From positions 1-64,000 of the forward strand of contig NZ_RHOB01000008.1 in assembly GCF_003946085.1 (NCBI RefSeq): 64,000 nt of DNA, in the 5' to 3' direction. The notes beneath the pieces were generated by a model, which was not told the origin of the DNA, ran no database searches, and was given only the letters and a program-made list of their open reading frames with translations. The first letter of the stretch is position 1; every line of letters begins with the position of its first letter. Positions 19,148 through 28,671 of the stretch are shown in pieces. This DNA is from Levilactobacillus angrenensis. GTDB lineage: Bacteria > Bacillota > Bacilli > Lactobacillales > Lactobacillaceae. The position numbers were made by a program, and so were the translations under genes.

Positions 19148-20344
19148 TTAATCCGCTACCTTGGCGTGGGTCTCATCATACATGTAATCCCGCGTCATTG
19201 GTAACATCCGGGCAGACGGGCCCTTGGAAATCAAATACTGAATCACGTCAATATTACCAGACTTGAAGGAAGCTGCGCAAGCTTGGAGGTAAAGATCCCA
19301 CATGCGAACGAAGTTTTCGTCAAACATCTCGGCAACCTCGTCGCGGTGTTGGTTGAAGTTCTGATCCCAGATCTCCACGGTCTTTTGGTAGTGACGACGT
19401 AGGGGTTCCATGTCGTCGATCTGTAGGCCGTTTTCAATGATGTGGGTCGTGTTTTCAATCAAGCCGGGCACGTAGCCACCAGGGAAGATCCACTTGTTCA
19501 ACCAACCGTTGTTGGCGCCACCTTGTTGCCGGGTAATCCCGTGAATCAAAGCGACCCCGTCGTTCATCAGGTACTTTTGGACGCAGTCGAAGTATTGGCC
19601 CAAGTTTTCTTGGCCAACGTGTTCGAACATGCCGACAGAGGTGATGTAGTCCCACTGTTCGTTGCCCAATTCGCGGTAGTCTTCCAAGCGAACTTCGGCG
19701 ACGTCTTGGAGGCCTTCGTCTTGGATGCGTTGGTTCACGTAGTCGTATTGTTCCTGGCTCAGCGTGATCCCGGTAACGTGCAGGCCGTAGTCTTTGGCCG
19801 CCGTGAGCATCAAAGTGCCCCAGCCACAACCAATGTCCAGCAAGGTCTTGCCGGGTTGTGGGTTGAGCTTCTTGATGATGTGGTGGACCTTGTTCATTTG
19901 CGCCGTGTAGAGGCTGTCGTCCGGCGTTTCAAAGTAGGCACAGGAGTAAGTCATGGTGTCGTCCAACCAGAGCTTGTAGAAGTTATTACCGATGTCGTAG
20001 TGGTTCTGGACGTCGGCCTTGCTTTCCTTTTCCGTGTGCTTTTGTTTTGGTAAGAAATGAATGAACTTCTTGTTGTGGAAGAAGCTATCGGCGTTCTCGT
20101 AGGCTGCGGTCAGCAGGTCTTCGATACTACCGTCAATTTCAATCGTCCCATCCATGATGGCTTCCCCCAACGCGATGGAGGCGTTGCGGGAGATTTCCTT
20201 GACCGGAATGGCCTCGTGAATGGTAATCGTGATGTCGGGAGTGCCAGTCCCATAAACATCGGTGGTGCCGTCCCAGTAGTTTACGCGGACGGGGATGTTA
20301 AAGGTGTGGCTGAGAAATGTTTTGTAGAATGTTTTTTCAAGCAT
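19148..20344 (-). CDS. cfa: Cyclopropane-fatty-acyl-phospholipid synthase
   Basis: 398 residues from ATG 20344, chosen because AAAGGA lies eight bases upstream; an earlier in-frame GTG (20383) has no ribosome site. It transfers a methylene from S-adenosylmethionine across double bonds of membrane phospholipid acyl chains, giving lactobacillic-type acids and acid tolerance. Seen: substrate-binding N-terminal domain, [23 protein letters not shown], the SAM-binding loop [26 protein letters not shown], and the [11 protein letters not shown] active-site region. Single gene, followed by a terminator on its own strand. Confidence 0.95.
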   Translation of the reverse strand: MLEKTFYKTFLSHTFNIPVRVNYWDGTTDVYGTGTPDITITIHEAIPVKEISRNASIALGEAIMDGTIEIDGSIEDLLTAAYENADSFFHNKKFIHFLPKQKHTEKESKADVQNHYDIGNNFYKLWLDDTMTYSCAYFETPDDSLYTAQMNKVHHIIKKLNPQPGKTLLDIGCGWGTLMLTAAKDYGLHVTGITLSQEQYDYVNQRIQDEGLQDVAEVRLEDYRELGNEQWDYITSVGMFEHVGQENLGQYFDCVQKYLMNDGVALIHGITRQQGGANNGWLNKWIFPGGYVPGLIENTTHIIENGLQIDDMEPLRRHYQKTVEIWDQNFNQHRDEVAEMFDENFVRMWDLYLQACAASFKSGNIDVIQYLISKGPSARMLPMTRDYMYDETHAKVAD

Positions 20345-20513
20345 GTCAGGAGTCCTTTCCGGTTTTCTCTTAGATTTGGACACAAGAAAACGAAATTTAC
20401 TTAGCCATTATACGCCTTTAATGGGAGAAAGGGTAAGGGGCGACTTCGTGTAACCGCTTAACATTAATTTGCCATGAGGGCGTGGCAAAAATGACGGATT
20501 CTTAAATGGAGCA

Positions 20514-20522
20514 TGGTATAAT
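20514..20522 (+). promoter_or_regulatory. Extended -10 promoter for the Ser-rich anchored protein
   Basis: TGGTATAAT (extended -10) 33 bases before the start codon at 20555; no good -35 is visible at 16-18 bases, as expected for an extended -10 promoter. Confidence 0.5.
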
Positions 20523-20554
20523 GGACTTACAATTAACCAGCGGAGGTCTTTCAT

Positions 20555-21460
20555 TTGAAAAAATGGGTATGGGTCGTGGCAACAATCGTTGTGGCACTGC
20601 TGATTGGCGGGTACGCGTATTCCAATCACCACGCGACAGCCAAGGAGTACCAAGCGGCAATGGCCAACGGACGGACTGCCATCCAAGCGAAACATTATAC
20701 GCAAGCGGAAAGTTATTTCCAAAACGCCTTGAAACGGCGGCTAAACGACAAGCCAGCCCAACGCTACCTGACGCAGACCCAACGGTTCGTGTCAGCGGAA
20801 AATGCGTTGAGCGACCTGAAGTTTGCGAGCGCCGAGAGCCACTACACGGCGGTCGTGAATACCACCAATGCATCTAACGTGCTGGTGACGAGAGCCAAGG
20901 CCAAGGTCAAACAGGTCAAGGACATTCGCGCCAACGTTAAGCAATTTAAGAAGATTCTGAAGACGGCTAGCGGGCAAAACCTGGCGCTGAACTATGGCCA
21001 ATCCAACACCACGTTAGACGAACTCTTCAACAATGCCAAGTTCCGGCAGAAGTACTACAAGGACTTGTATGACCAAGCCTTAGCCTTACGCAAGGCCAAC
21101 AATGCTGGTCAATCGGCGGCAACGTCGAGCGCTAGCAGCACCAGTAGCAGCAGTAGTGCGGCGGCTAGTTCCTCTAGCAGTAGCACCTCAACGGGCAGTT
21201 CTAGTGCCTCGTTGACGTCTTCTGAACAGGCAGCGGCCAACAATTATTCCGGGAGCAACGAATACACCGTGACCCAGAAGCAAAAGGAACTCAACGGCAA
21301 GACCATCACGGCCGGCCAGATCGACAGTGCCCGTAAGACCATCAATGCGGCGGGCGGTCAAGCCGATGCCATGAGTGATCAAGACGTGCGGGTCGCCTTA
21401 CAGACCGCTAGCAAGAAGAACATGTCATTGACACAATACACGAAACAATACCTCAAATAG
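20555..21460 (+). CDS. Membrane-anchored extracytoplasmic protein with TPR-like helices and Ser-rich linker
   Basis: 301 residues from TTG 20555, eight bases after GGAGG. One N-terminal span (6-22) with the bulk outside the cell; residues 30-170 are helical with a tetratricopeptide-like repeat pattern (AIQAKHYTQAESYFQNAL, then ALSDLKFASAESHY), followed by an almost pure Ser/Ala/Thr linker (about 186-220) and a C-terminal domain of about 75 residues (QKQKELNGKTITAGQI). The layout resembles lactobacillar anchored proteins of unknown function. A terminator follows, so it is expressed alone. Confidence 0.7.
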   Translation: MKKWVWVVATIVVALLIGGYAYSNHHATAKEYQAAMANGRTAIQAKHYTQAESYFQNALKRRLNDKPAQRYLTQTQRFVSAENALSDLKFASAESHYTAVVNTTNASNVLVTRAKAKVKQVKDIRANVKQFKKILKTASGQNLALNYGQSNTTLDELFNNAKFRQKYYKDLYDQALALRKANNAGQSAATSSASSTSSSSSAAASSSSSSTSTGSSSASLTSSEQAAANNYSGSNEYTVTQKQKELNGKTITAGQIDSARKTINAAGGQADAMSDQDVRVALQTASKKNMSLTQYTKQYLK

Positions 21461-21497
21461 GTCGGTTGGTTCGCCAATCAGCGAAACGACTCACCGC

Positions 21498-21543
21498 GCA
21501 GACGTGGTTAGCCCCTCATGGGTTAGGCACGCCTGCTTTTTTA
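21498..21543 (+). terminator. Terminator after the Ser-rich protein gene
   Basis: A long imperfect stem: GCAGACGTGGTTAGCCC against GGGTTAGGCACGCCTGC, followed by TTTTTTA. Confidence 0.75.
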
Positions 21544-22115
21544 TTGCTCATTTTTTGACGAAATGGCTTGTATTTTGGGAGGCCCCTGCGCCTGGACAGT
21601 GAGTTCAGGTTATGGGACGTAGAAATTGCGACGGCGGAAATCTAAATCCCTTGATTGGCGCGCCTTTAACCGGTGATGAAGGGGCCACATCCCCCGACCG
21701 TGAAATTAGGTTGCCCGTTAAAGAGTTCAGTCGATTAAGTAAGAAACCTTACCTTTCCCAACCTTTTGAGGTAATAACTTGACATGTAAGGTAGGTTAGT
21801 AAACAAATTGGTTAATCAACTGAACGGGTAAATTACTGACGTATTTAAGAAATTAACGCCGTCAGACCGGGCCGCAACGGCATTTTTCCGAAAATTCCCG
21901 TTAAAAACCAGGAGAAAATTCGCGAGTCATAATCCAAGCACTATTTGTAAAGAGGAATTACTATATAGTTAGAATCAGAATCTACAAGGGGGGTTAGGTA
22001 ACACGGCCCCCACAATAAGCAGGTGAGCACCAACCTTGGGGGATGGGGCAACCTAAACTGATTTGATTCCCGAATCACCGTAAGCTATTGGGGGAGTAGT
22101 GTTACCAAGAAAATT
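21544..22115 (+). promoter_or_regulatory. Long non-coding leader/operator region before the ROK repressor
   Basis: About 570 bases without a supported gene. It holds an imperfect inverted repeat with arms 21714-21754 and 21786-21828, sharing CCCGTT, TTCAGT(C/T)GATTAA and ACCTTAC in opposite orientation; a terminator-like hairpin GCCGT/ACGGC with TTTTT at 21858-21887; and a G/C-rich structured section (21990-22100) with several GGGGG and CCCCC tracts and repeated GGTTAGGT/AACCTAA pairs. It matches no riboswitch class I know. Autoregulation by the downstream repressor, or an uncharacterised regulatory RNA, are both possible. Confidence 0.45.
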
Positions 22116-23300
22116 ATGATTATCAACAAACACATTATGCGCACCACCAATGAAAAACAGGTTTTGCAGCAGATTGTGAATGCTGGCCCGATTTCTCGGA
22201 GTCAGATATCACGAAATCTTAGTCTGAATAAGGTGACGGTCTCGGATATTTATAGTCAGTTACTTCATGAAGGGTTGATCCGTGAGGTTGGTCACGGTGT
22301 CAGCACCCGGAATGGTGGACGGAAACCAGTGATGGCATTGCTAAACGTGGGGTATGGCTATGTCATCAGCATTAACATCTTGCGGTCACGCTTCTCGATG
22401 ATCACTTGCCGGTTGGACGGGCGATCTGAGAATTATGAGAGCGTCTCGACGCGGGATGTGGACTTGACCTCGGTCCTGGATATGATTGATGAACGCATCA
22501 ATCACACCGTGGCGGCTAGTGAAACGCGGCTGCTCGGGATTGCCTTTGGTCTGGACGGCACGATTTACGAAAACCAAATCTTGGACGCCTCATTGAAAGG
22601 CTTTAAGAACTTTGATTTGGCGAAATACTTTAGTGATAAATTTCAGGTCCCAGTTGTTTTGGAAAACTTAGCCAACGAATCCGCTATTTACGAACGAGAC
22701 TTCGCAGGTGAAGGGGTCTACCGTAACCTGATCTCCGTGACCATTCGTGACCAGGTCGCTGCGGGAATCGTGGCGGAAGGCCACCTGTACCGTGGCCACA
22801 ACGGCGAGGCCGGCAATATTGGCTGTTGCCCATTGGCAGACCGCTATCAAGAAGATAATATGGAAACGGTCAACCACTACGTCGCTGAGGGTAATGTCTT
22901 ACAACGCATCATGGCCTATCAACACCTAGACCGGGTAGACGTGAACCGCATTCGGCGGGACTACTTAGGTCACCGGCCAGAACTGTTGAGCATTTTGGAT
23001 GAATTTGCTTACTACCTAGGGAAAGTGCTGGGCAACCTGTCCAGTACCTTTGCCCCCGATGCCATCGTGGTCAACGCGCCAATCTTGGAGCTGTTACCGG
23101 AATTAATGGATCAGGTCCGCGAGTACGTTGGCCAGCTGGATATTTGCCGCAAGGCGCCGTTACTTCTGACCAAGAACTCTAAGGAAGCATCCCTGATGGG
23201 TGGGGCTTCCGCCATCATTCACCGGGCCTTGGCCTTGGATGACTTGCAATTGACGTTTGGCAATCAACGGTCGGCAGTTTTAGAGGAAGTTGAATCGTAA
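22116..23300 (+). CDS. ROK-family transcriptional repressor (NagC/XylR type)
   Basis: 394 residues. An N-terminal winged-helix (SRSQISRNLSLNKVTVSDIYSQLL) precedes a ROK sugar-kinase-like domain with GIAFGLDGTI, ENLANESAIYERDF and GHNGEAGNIGCC. The ROK zinc motif CxCGxxGCxE is not intact (CCPLADRYQED), and the catalytic Asp of the ENDAN motif is replaced (ENLAN), so it should be a regulator and not a kinase. It probably senses a sugar or amino-sugar, but no sugar operon is adjacent, so the target is unknown. The start lacks a good ribosome site (only AAGAAAA); no better in-frame start exists. Monocistronic with a terminator. Confidence 0.85.
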   Translation: MIINKHIMRTTNEKQVLQQIVNAGPISRSQISRNLSLNKVTVSDIYSQLLHEGLIREVGHGVSTRNGGRKPVMALLNVGYGYVISINILRSRFSMITCRLDGRSENYESVSTRDVDLTSVLDMIDERINHTVAASETRLLGIAFGLDGTIYENQILDASLKGFKNFDLAKYFSDKFQVPVVLENLANESAIYERDFAGEGVYRNLISVTIRDQVAAGIVAEGHLYRGHNGEAGNIGCCPLADRYQEDNMETVNHYVAEGNVLQRIMAYQHLDRVDVNRIRRDYLGHRPELLSILDEFAYYLGKVLGNLSSTFAPDAIVVNAPILELLPELMDQVREYVGQLDICRKAPLLLTKNSKEASLMGGASAIIHRALALDDLQLTFGNQRSAVLEEVES

Positions 23301-23314
23301 ACACTTTGGATGGA

Positions 23315-23344
23315 AGCCCGGGCATGGTGCCTGGGCTTTTTTTG
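23315..23344 (+). terminator. Terminator after the ROK gene
   Basis: AGCCCGGGCA-TGG-TGCCTGGGCT (23315-23337) followed by a run of T. Confidence 0.9.
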
Positions 23345-23420
23345 TTTCGAGTGGGGCCAAAGGTGCTTAGCCGGCCGCCCACCGCGTGCCAGCCACATAG
23401 TTCACGGCCGGTAGCGATAA
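23345..23420. repeat. Intergenic repeat, partial copy 3
   Basis: CCGCCCACCGCGT and the following CATAGTT...CGGTAG match the right end of the element at 7432-7600 (7568-7606) in the same orientation, with scattered differences. The inner hairpins of copy 1 are absent. Like the other copies it lies in non-coding DNA directly after a terminator. Confidence 0.6.
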
Positions 23421-23564
23421 CCCCAGCCTGCTGGCCTGGATTTCACGCACTGGTAGGTAGCTGGAGCCGGCCATTTCGAATTTTGACCAAGATTCACCGA
23501 AACTATTAGGGATTTAGCCGAGATACGGTATAATAAAACTATTACGGGATGGAGGAATTTATCA

Positions 23565-24650
23565 TTGAGTTTATGGCAACGCTTCGTTGAAAATGTTCGG
23601 CTCCGACGCTTTACCGTGCTGGCGCTGATTATCTTTGTGCTCTGGCTAATTCGCGCGGAAATGAACATGATTCTGCTGACGTTTATTTTCACGTTTTTAG
23701 TCCTGCAATTGGTTAAGGCGATTCGCAAGGTCGTCAAGCTACCGCCAGCGCTGATCGTGACGGTCACCTACGTCGTCGTGATTGGGGCGCTCTACTGGGC
23801 GGTGACCACGTATCTCCCGCAGATTCTGAATTCCTCGATTCACGGGATTGAGAACCTGTACCAGTTTTATCAAAATCCGAAAAATAACAGTAATGAGATT
23901 ATCAGTTATGTCACGAATTATATTCAGACGTCGGACATCGTCAACCAGCTGCAGAACGGGGCTAAATTGGTGCTGACGTACGTGTCGACGATTGGATCGT
24001 TTGGGGCCACGCTGTTCATGTCCATGATCTTGAGTTTCTTCTTCACGATTGAAAGCAAGCAAATGGGTGAGTTCTCTCAGCGCTTCTTGACCAGTACCTA
24101 CGGATGGTTCTTTCAAGACATTAACTTTTTTGCCACGAAATTTGTAAACACCTTTGGGGTCGTCTTGGAGGCGCAATTCTTCATTGCCCTGTGCAATACC
24201 GTGATTACCACGATTGTGCTGGCTATCATGGGGATGCCGCAACTGCCGACGCTGGCGATTATGATTTTTATTTTAAGCCTGATTCCAGTGGCCGGGGTCA
24301 TCGTGTCCATCGTACCGCTGACGATTCTGGGCTACTCCGTGGGCGGCTTCCGCTACGTCATTTATATCCTAGTGATGATCGTGGTGGTCCATGCGCTGGA
24401 AGCCTACGTGCTGAACCCTAAGTTCATGTCGAGCCGGACTGAATTGCCCATCTTCTACACGTTTGTGGTCCTCCTCGCCGGTGAGCAGCTGTTCGGCGTC
24501 TGGGGGCTGATCGTCGGGGTCCCAATTTTCACGTTCTTCTTAGATATCCTAGGGGTGCGGCCGGTCCACGGTTTACATCCGGCGCCACACGTCGACGTGA
24601 AAAAATTGCGCGAGATTCGCCGCAACCATAATCAAAATAATGAAAAATAA
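23565..24650 (+). CDS. AI-2E family permease (PerM/YtvI-like)
   Basis: 361 residues from TTG 23565 behind GGAGG. About eight spans, with a large loop after the third (LNSSIHGIENLYQFYQNP to TYVSTIGSFG) and a C-terminal signature, PIFYTFVVLLAGEQLFGVWGLIVGVPIFTFF (read across 24445-24545), typical of the AI-2E/UPF0118 family. Members export autoinducer-2 or act as Na+/H+ antiporters; the substrate here cannot be told. Preceded by TATAAT around 23533; followed by a terminator. Confidence 0.85.
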   Translation: MSLWQRFVENVRLRRFTVLALIIFVLWLIRAEMNMILLTFIFTFLVLQLVKAIRKVVKLPPALIVTVTYVVVIGALYWAVTTYLPQILNSSIHGIENLYQFYQNPKNNSNEIISYVTNYIQTSDIVNQLQNGAKLVLTYVSTIGSFGATLFMSMILSFFFTIESKQMGEFSQRFLTSTYGWFFQDINFFATKFVNTFGVVLEAQFFIALCNTVITTIVLAIMGMPQLPTLAIMIFILSLIPVAGVIVSIVPLTILGYSVGGFRYVIYILVMIVVVHALEAYVLNPKFMSSRTELPIFYTFVVLLAGEQLFGVWGLIVGVPIFTFFLDILGVRPVHGLHPAPHVDVKKLREIRRNHNQNNEK

Positions 24651-24662
24651 TTGGTAGCACTT

Positions 24663-24697
24663 AACGGTCGTCCCGAGAAATGGGGATGGCCGTTTTA
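24663..24697 (+). terminator. Terminator after the AI-2E permease gene
   Basis: AACGGTCGTCCC (24663-24674) pairs with GGGATGGCCGTT (24683-24694), then TTTT. Confidence 0.85.
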
Positions 24698-24818
24698 CTT
24701 CACAGGATTCTCACAGAAGAAAACGATTACATGCAAAGAAGCGCACAATTTAGCTGAAATCCGCGGCTAGATGGTGTAAAATGACAAGGTATTCTACGAC
24801 AGAAAGAGGTTATAAGTG

Positions 24819-25511
24819 ATGGCAAAATTAGTATTGATTCGCCACGGCCAAAGCGAATGGAACTTGGCTAACAAGTTCACTGGTTGGGTTGACGTTGATT
24901 TAAGCGAAAAGGGTGTTGAAGAAGCTAAGTCCGCTGGTCAAAAGATCAAGGAATCTGGCTTGAAGTTCGACTACGCTTACACGTCAGTTCTGAAGCGGGC
25001 CATCAAGACGTTGCACTACGTTTTGGAAGAATCTGACCAACTTTGGATTCCAGAAACCAAGACTTGGCGTTTGAACGAACGTCACTACGGTGCTTTACAA
25101 GGCTTGAACAAGAAGGAAACCGCTGAAAAGTACGGTGACGACCAAGTCCACATCTGGCGTCGTTCTTACGATGTCTTGCCACCACTCTTGGACGCAGACG
25201 CTGAAGGCTCAGCTGTCAAGGATCCTCGTTACGCTAACTTGGACCCAAACATCGTGCCTGGTGGGGAAAACTTAAAGGTTACCCTGGAACGTGTAATGCC
25301 ATTCTGGGAAGACCAAATCGCACCAAAGCTGCTTGACGGCAAGAACGTGATCATCGCCGCCCACGGTAACTCACTGCGTGCCCTTTCCAAGTACATCGAA
25401 CGGATCAGTGATGATGACATCATGAACCTTGAAATGGCAACCGGCGAACCAGTTGTCTACGACTTCGATGACAAGTTAAACATGACTAACAAGACGAAGT
25501 TGGGCAAGTAA
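24819..25511 (+). CDS. gpmA: 2,3-bisphosphoglycerate-dependent phosphoglycerate mutase
   Basis: 230 residues from ATG 24819 (AGAGG at 24805-24809; the preceding in-frame GTG is too close). Interconverts 3- and 2-phosphoglycerate in lower glycolysis. [12 protein letters not shown] carries the phospho-histidine (His9), followed by [25 protein letters not shown], and [13 protein letters not shown] with the second active-site His. Codon choice is strongly biased (GGT, AAG, GAA), as expected for a highly expressed glycolytic gene. TAAAAT at 24777-24782, with TG upstream, is the likely -10. Monocistronic. Confidence 0.97.
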   Translation: MAKLVLIRHGQSEWNLANKFTGWVDVDLSEKGVEEAKSAGQKIKESGLKFDYAYTSVLKRAIKTLHYVLEESDQLWIPETKTWRLNERHYGALQGLNKKETAEKYGDDQVHIWRRSYDVLPPLLDADAEGSAVKDPRYANLDPNIVPGGENLKVTLERVMPFWEDQIAPKLLDGKNVIIAAHGNSLRALSKYIERISDDDIMNLEMATGEPVVYDFDDKLNMTNKTKLGK

Positions 25512-25527
25512 TTCTCAACTGACTCGA

Positions 25528-25557
25528 AGCCGCCTCGTTTGTGGGGGCGGCTTTTTC
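25528..25557 (+). terminator. Terminator after gpmA
   Basis: AAGCCGCC (25528-25535) pairs with GGCGGCTT across a short loop, then TTTTT. Confidence 0.85.
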
Positions 25558-25598
25558 GTGGGAAAAAATGTCACTAGAGGTCACTAGAGGGGCCGCTA

Positions 25599-25886
25599 GT
25601 GACCGAAAATTTAGATAAGAGAAAAGAGATTGAATTGGCAGACAAAGAAGTATCACAGATTGAAATGATGAAGATTATCGCCTTATTCCGCAAAGAAGGG
25701 TTCAAGGGTGAATACGAAGACTTCCAACGCGTCAGCGGCACTGACCGGGAGTTCTTCGTGGTGATGAGTAATGAGCAAGGCATCAAGGCGTTGTTCCGGG
25801 CAAGCCTGATGTTGAATTCCGTGGCCTTCCAGTATGTGTTGGATGACAAGCATACGTTTGTGCAGGAAGACGCGGACGCTAGCTAG
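25599..25886 (+). CDS. Small hypothetical protein (95 aa)
   Basis: GTG start with AGAGGGG upstream, next to a 10-base tandem repeat TCACTAGAGG (25571-25590). The acidic soluble protein starts MTENLDKRKEIELADKEV and has helices around KIIALFRKEGFKGEYEDFQRV; no family recognised. Its last 36 codons and terminator are repeated at 26244-26421, so the locus has been partly duplicated. Confidence 0.65.
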   Translation: MTENLDKRKEIELADKEVSQIEMMKIIALFRKEGFKGEYEDFQRVSGTDREFFVVMSNEQGIKALFRASLMLNSVAFQYVLDDKHTFVQEDADAS

Positions 25887-25955
25887 GGTAGAATGAACCA
25901 CTAGAATACGGTTAGGCTCTGTTGGGGGCCTAGCCGTATTCTTTTACGATAAGCT
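25778..25955 (+). repeat. 178-bp direct duplication, left copy
   Basis: Matches 26244-26421 at a constant offset of 466 bases with about ten differences. It covers the 3' end of the gene at 25599 and its terminator. Confidence 0.85.
25904..25945 (+). terminator. Terminator of the 95-aa protein gene
   Basis: AATACGGTTAGGC pairs with GCCTAGCCGTATT around a G/T-rich loop, then CTTTTA. Confidence 0.85.
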
Positions 25956-25956
25956 A

Positions 25957-26082
25957 ACTTATACGAGGACCACTCAGGTAAATAAATATTTAAAGCAGCT
26001 GGTCGACTCTAACGTTTTGAAAAAGGTTGGTGCGGGTCCCACGACAAGATACGTGCTGGTGCAACAAATTCTCAATAAATAA
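25957..26082 (+). pseudogene. C-terminal winged-helix fragment
   Basis: An open stretch without a start codon ends in TAA at 26080-26082 and reads TQVNKYLKQLVDSNVLKKVG, then GPTTRYVLVQQILNK. This is the typical last winged-helix of Fic-family or AlbA/RecG-like DNA-binding proteins (pattern xxYLKxLVxxxxLxKxGxGxxTRYxL). The rest of the gene is absent, so it is a deletion remnant within the duplicated locus. Confidence 0.6.
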
Positions 26083-26243
26083 AAATTGGCCGGGAGATAC
26101 CGGGAAACTGGAAAATTTGGTTATGATTGATGGTTCATGCTAGGAAGATTCGAACCGAATCAAAGTCATCTAACGATAAGAATATGATTGTGTTCGTGTA
26201 ACTCCCAGTTGTTTCATTTGCGAGGGCGAGTGAAGGCAACCTC

Positions 26244-26352
26244 AGGCATCAAGGCGTTGTTCCGGGCAAGCCTGATGTTGAATGCCGTGGCTTTCCAGTA
26301 TGTGTTGGATGACAAGCCTACGTTTGTACAGGAAGACGCGGACGCTAGCTAG
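26244..26352 (+). pseudogene. 3' remnant duplicate of the 95-aa protein gene
   Basis: Repeats the last 36 codons of the gene at 25599 (IKALFRASLMLNAVAFQYVL, then LDDKPTFVQ) up to the same stop, but has no start region. Upstream sequence is unrelated. Confidence 0.8.
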
Positions 26353-26369
26353 AGTTGAATGAACCACTA

Positions 26370-26411
26370 GAATACGGTTAGGCTCTGTTGGGGGCCTAGT
26401 CGTACTTTTTT
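26370..26411 (+). terminator. Duplicated terminator
   Basis: Same hairpin as 25904-25945 with AATACGGTTAGGC/GCCTAGTCGTA and a longer T run (seven T). Confidence 0.75.
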
Positions 26412-26421
26412 TCGATAAGCT

Positions 26422-26723
26422 TCTTTGCCCTTGGCCCCCTGGTGTACGGGCTCTCCAGCCAAACTATCATTATTTCAGTGATAAGCAACGCGGCGCTTGT
26501 GGTGAACACGCAAAATTTAGGGCAATTGGGGCGCGGTTAAAACAGGTTGCCAATAGACTGATGCGACGATTCACGTCATAGATTATTAGCATGAACCATC
26601 AAGCTATGAAATGAAGCATGTGTAATAAAGTTAATTACATTTTTGGTTAAAATAATGTACCAAATATGATAAACTGAAAGTGTCATAATAACGATTTTAA
26701 CTTGTTTTAGGGAGGAGAAGCTC
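26422..26723 (+). promoter_or_regulatory. Gene-free stretch with the promoter of the DUF5776 protein
   Basis: No gene is supported. Near its end TTGGTT (26643-26648) and TATGAT (26665-26670), 16 bases apart, make a plausible promoter, and GGGAGGAG precedes the TTG start at 26724. The stretch is A+T-rich from 26570 on. Confidence 0.5.
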
Positions 26724-28617
26724 TTGAAACGAAGACTTATTACACACTTACAGGCCGGCTTAATAGTAGTTATGCTAGCAGTGACTGTTTTGCTAATCTG
26801 TCCAACTGCAGTGGGACGTGCGGACACTGCTGCGGATATCAATCCGGTAACTCAAAAGCCAATTACTTTTTTGGACAATCTGGATGATCTCTTACCTCCA
26901 GGCGACCCTAACGCTGATATTGTGCGAGCGGCTTTGGAACGATATAACATACGTACCAATACTATCAATAATGAACCGCGTTACCTCACTATGTCTGGTC
27001 AGCAGTTGGGACTCCTTCCAAACCATGGGTACACAAATCTACATTGACCAGCCGATGACCGACTACACGCCGTTATTGCGAGTTGCGAGGGGCCTGACCG
27101 GACTACATCTCTACAATCAAACGGCACTCAAGTCGACGGACATTACCGCGATCACCAATGCAATGCTGAACAATCGTCTGACAAGTTCTAGGGGAGAGAT
27201 TGCTTCCTATCCGGCGGTGATTGATTTTTCTAGACATAACTTAGGTAATTCAGAATTTTCGGCCTTTGTTAAAGCGGTTCGGGCGAATGTTGACTTGGCG
27301 GCTTCTCGACCACCAGTCAGATTAGGATTTGCTCAAAATCGGGTGACTGACTTTGGTCCGTACTTAGCTTATAAGCAAGCGCTACTTAAAAGTGAATCGG
27401 AGAATCAGCGTTTTTCAGCCTCAGGTTTGACTCTTTCGGCCCCCTTTCAGCAGGCGCACGGAAGTATCAAACTCCCTGATACCAGTGACGTGAAGCTAGA
27501 CGGGAACACACTCACGGTACCATTTTCGGCATTCCCCGAAAATAAAATTCAGACGTTACAAGATGCCAAAAAGGAAATACCAATGGTGATCGGTTATCGG
27601 ATGGACCATGGCGAGCCGGATTACTTTGACGACCCACAAAACGTGCAAACGCATGTCAGCGCTAACCCAAAGCAGCAGAGCCAAGAAGGGGTCGATCAGG
27701 ATCAGGATACGGCTGGTTTTAAAAATTCATATGGGCCGTTCATCGCTCTGGATCAATTAAGTGACAAACTAGGTAGCAATGACCTGACACGAGTGAATCA
27801 GTTGGATGCGCAGCAGCGGTTGACCAAGTATGCGACGCGGTTAAGTACCGACGATTTGGCCGAATTGAAAGAGCTGGTACAGGAAGTTCCGGAGTACTTT
27901 AAAGGGGAGTTGCCCGACCAAAATATCTTGCGAATCACCAATGTACCAGCTGATAGTACGTCGGTTAAGATTCGCGTAATGTCTTTTGCGGTGCCGATTT
28001 CCAATTCACCACTTAGCAGTATTTTGCCGTACGCTCAGACGTACAACATTCCCATTCCCCGGGCAACGACGACCGGCAATCACGGGACTTCAGGAGAAAC
28101 TGACTCGTCTCAGTCGGACACTGTAGCCCCACAACCAGATGCTGTAGCCACGCGACCGGCCAAGGTGAAGCAGAAGTTGGTCTGGTCCACGCGAAAGATT
28201 GGCTTGTATCGGCGACCAACCTTTACAGTCAAGAATCGCCTGCGTTGGTACCAGAAACAGCCACGGATCAAGCGGCCCATGTTCAAGGTGATCGGGTACG
28301 CCCGTTCTAAGCATGGTGTGTTGCGCTACCGAGTACGTGAGGTCACACCGGGGGCTGCCGGACGCCAGGGGTACATTACCGCTAGAAAAGCCTTTGTCGA
28401 CCAGGCCTATTACCAAACGACTGCCAAGCAGATCAAGGTTCTTAAGGGACTAAATGGTTATCGGACAACAGACCATTTGGGCAAACAAGCCCACTACAAG
28501 AAAGGTCAGATTCTGCGAGTAAAGCGTTTGGTCAAATGCAAGCTGACAGCGCGTTACCAACTGACGAACGGTCAATATGTTTCGGCGGCTAAGCGATTGG
28601 TTCTCAAGGTGAAGTAA
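26724..28617 (+). pseudogene. Frameshifted secreted surface protein with DUF5776 C-terminal domain
   Basis: The TTG start, signal peptide (RLITHLQAGLIVVMLAVTVL, cleavage near GRADT) and first 100 residues are in one frame; the rest is in the next frame, the switch lying at about 27000-27040 (MSGQQLGLLPNHG then TQIYIDQPMTDYTPLL). The total is 1,894 bases, one more than a multiple of three, so one inserted (or two lost) bases explain it. The body reads like a leucine-rich or adhesin-type surface protein (GLTGLHLYNQTALKSTDI). The last 150 residues are a lysine/tyrosine-rich DUF5776-like domain (YARSKHGVLRYRVREV; HYKKGQILRVKRLVKCKL) found at the ends of many lactobacillar surface proteins and thought to hold them to the wall. 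It is probably not expressed full-length. Confidence 0.75.
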
Positions 28618-28671
28618 GTTGGTTTGCGGGAGTCAAGCCAGGCTTTGACCATTAGCCTAGCCGTATTTTGA

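Larger units (their letters stand above)
26244..26421 (+). repeat. 178-bp direct duplication, right copy
   Basis: Second copy of 25778-25955; includes the gene remnant and a copy of the terminator. Confidence 0.85.

Noticed and set aside
21990-22110. Known riboswitch or T-box before the ROK gene
   Set aside because: Checked for T-box, SAM, FMN, glycine and purine core sequences and found none; kept only as an unexplained structured region.
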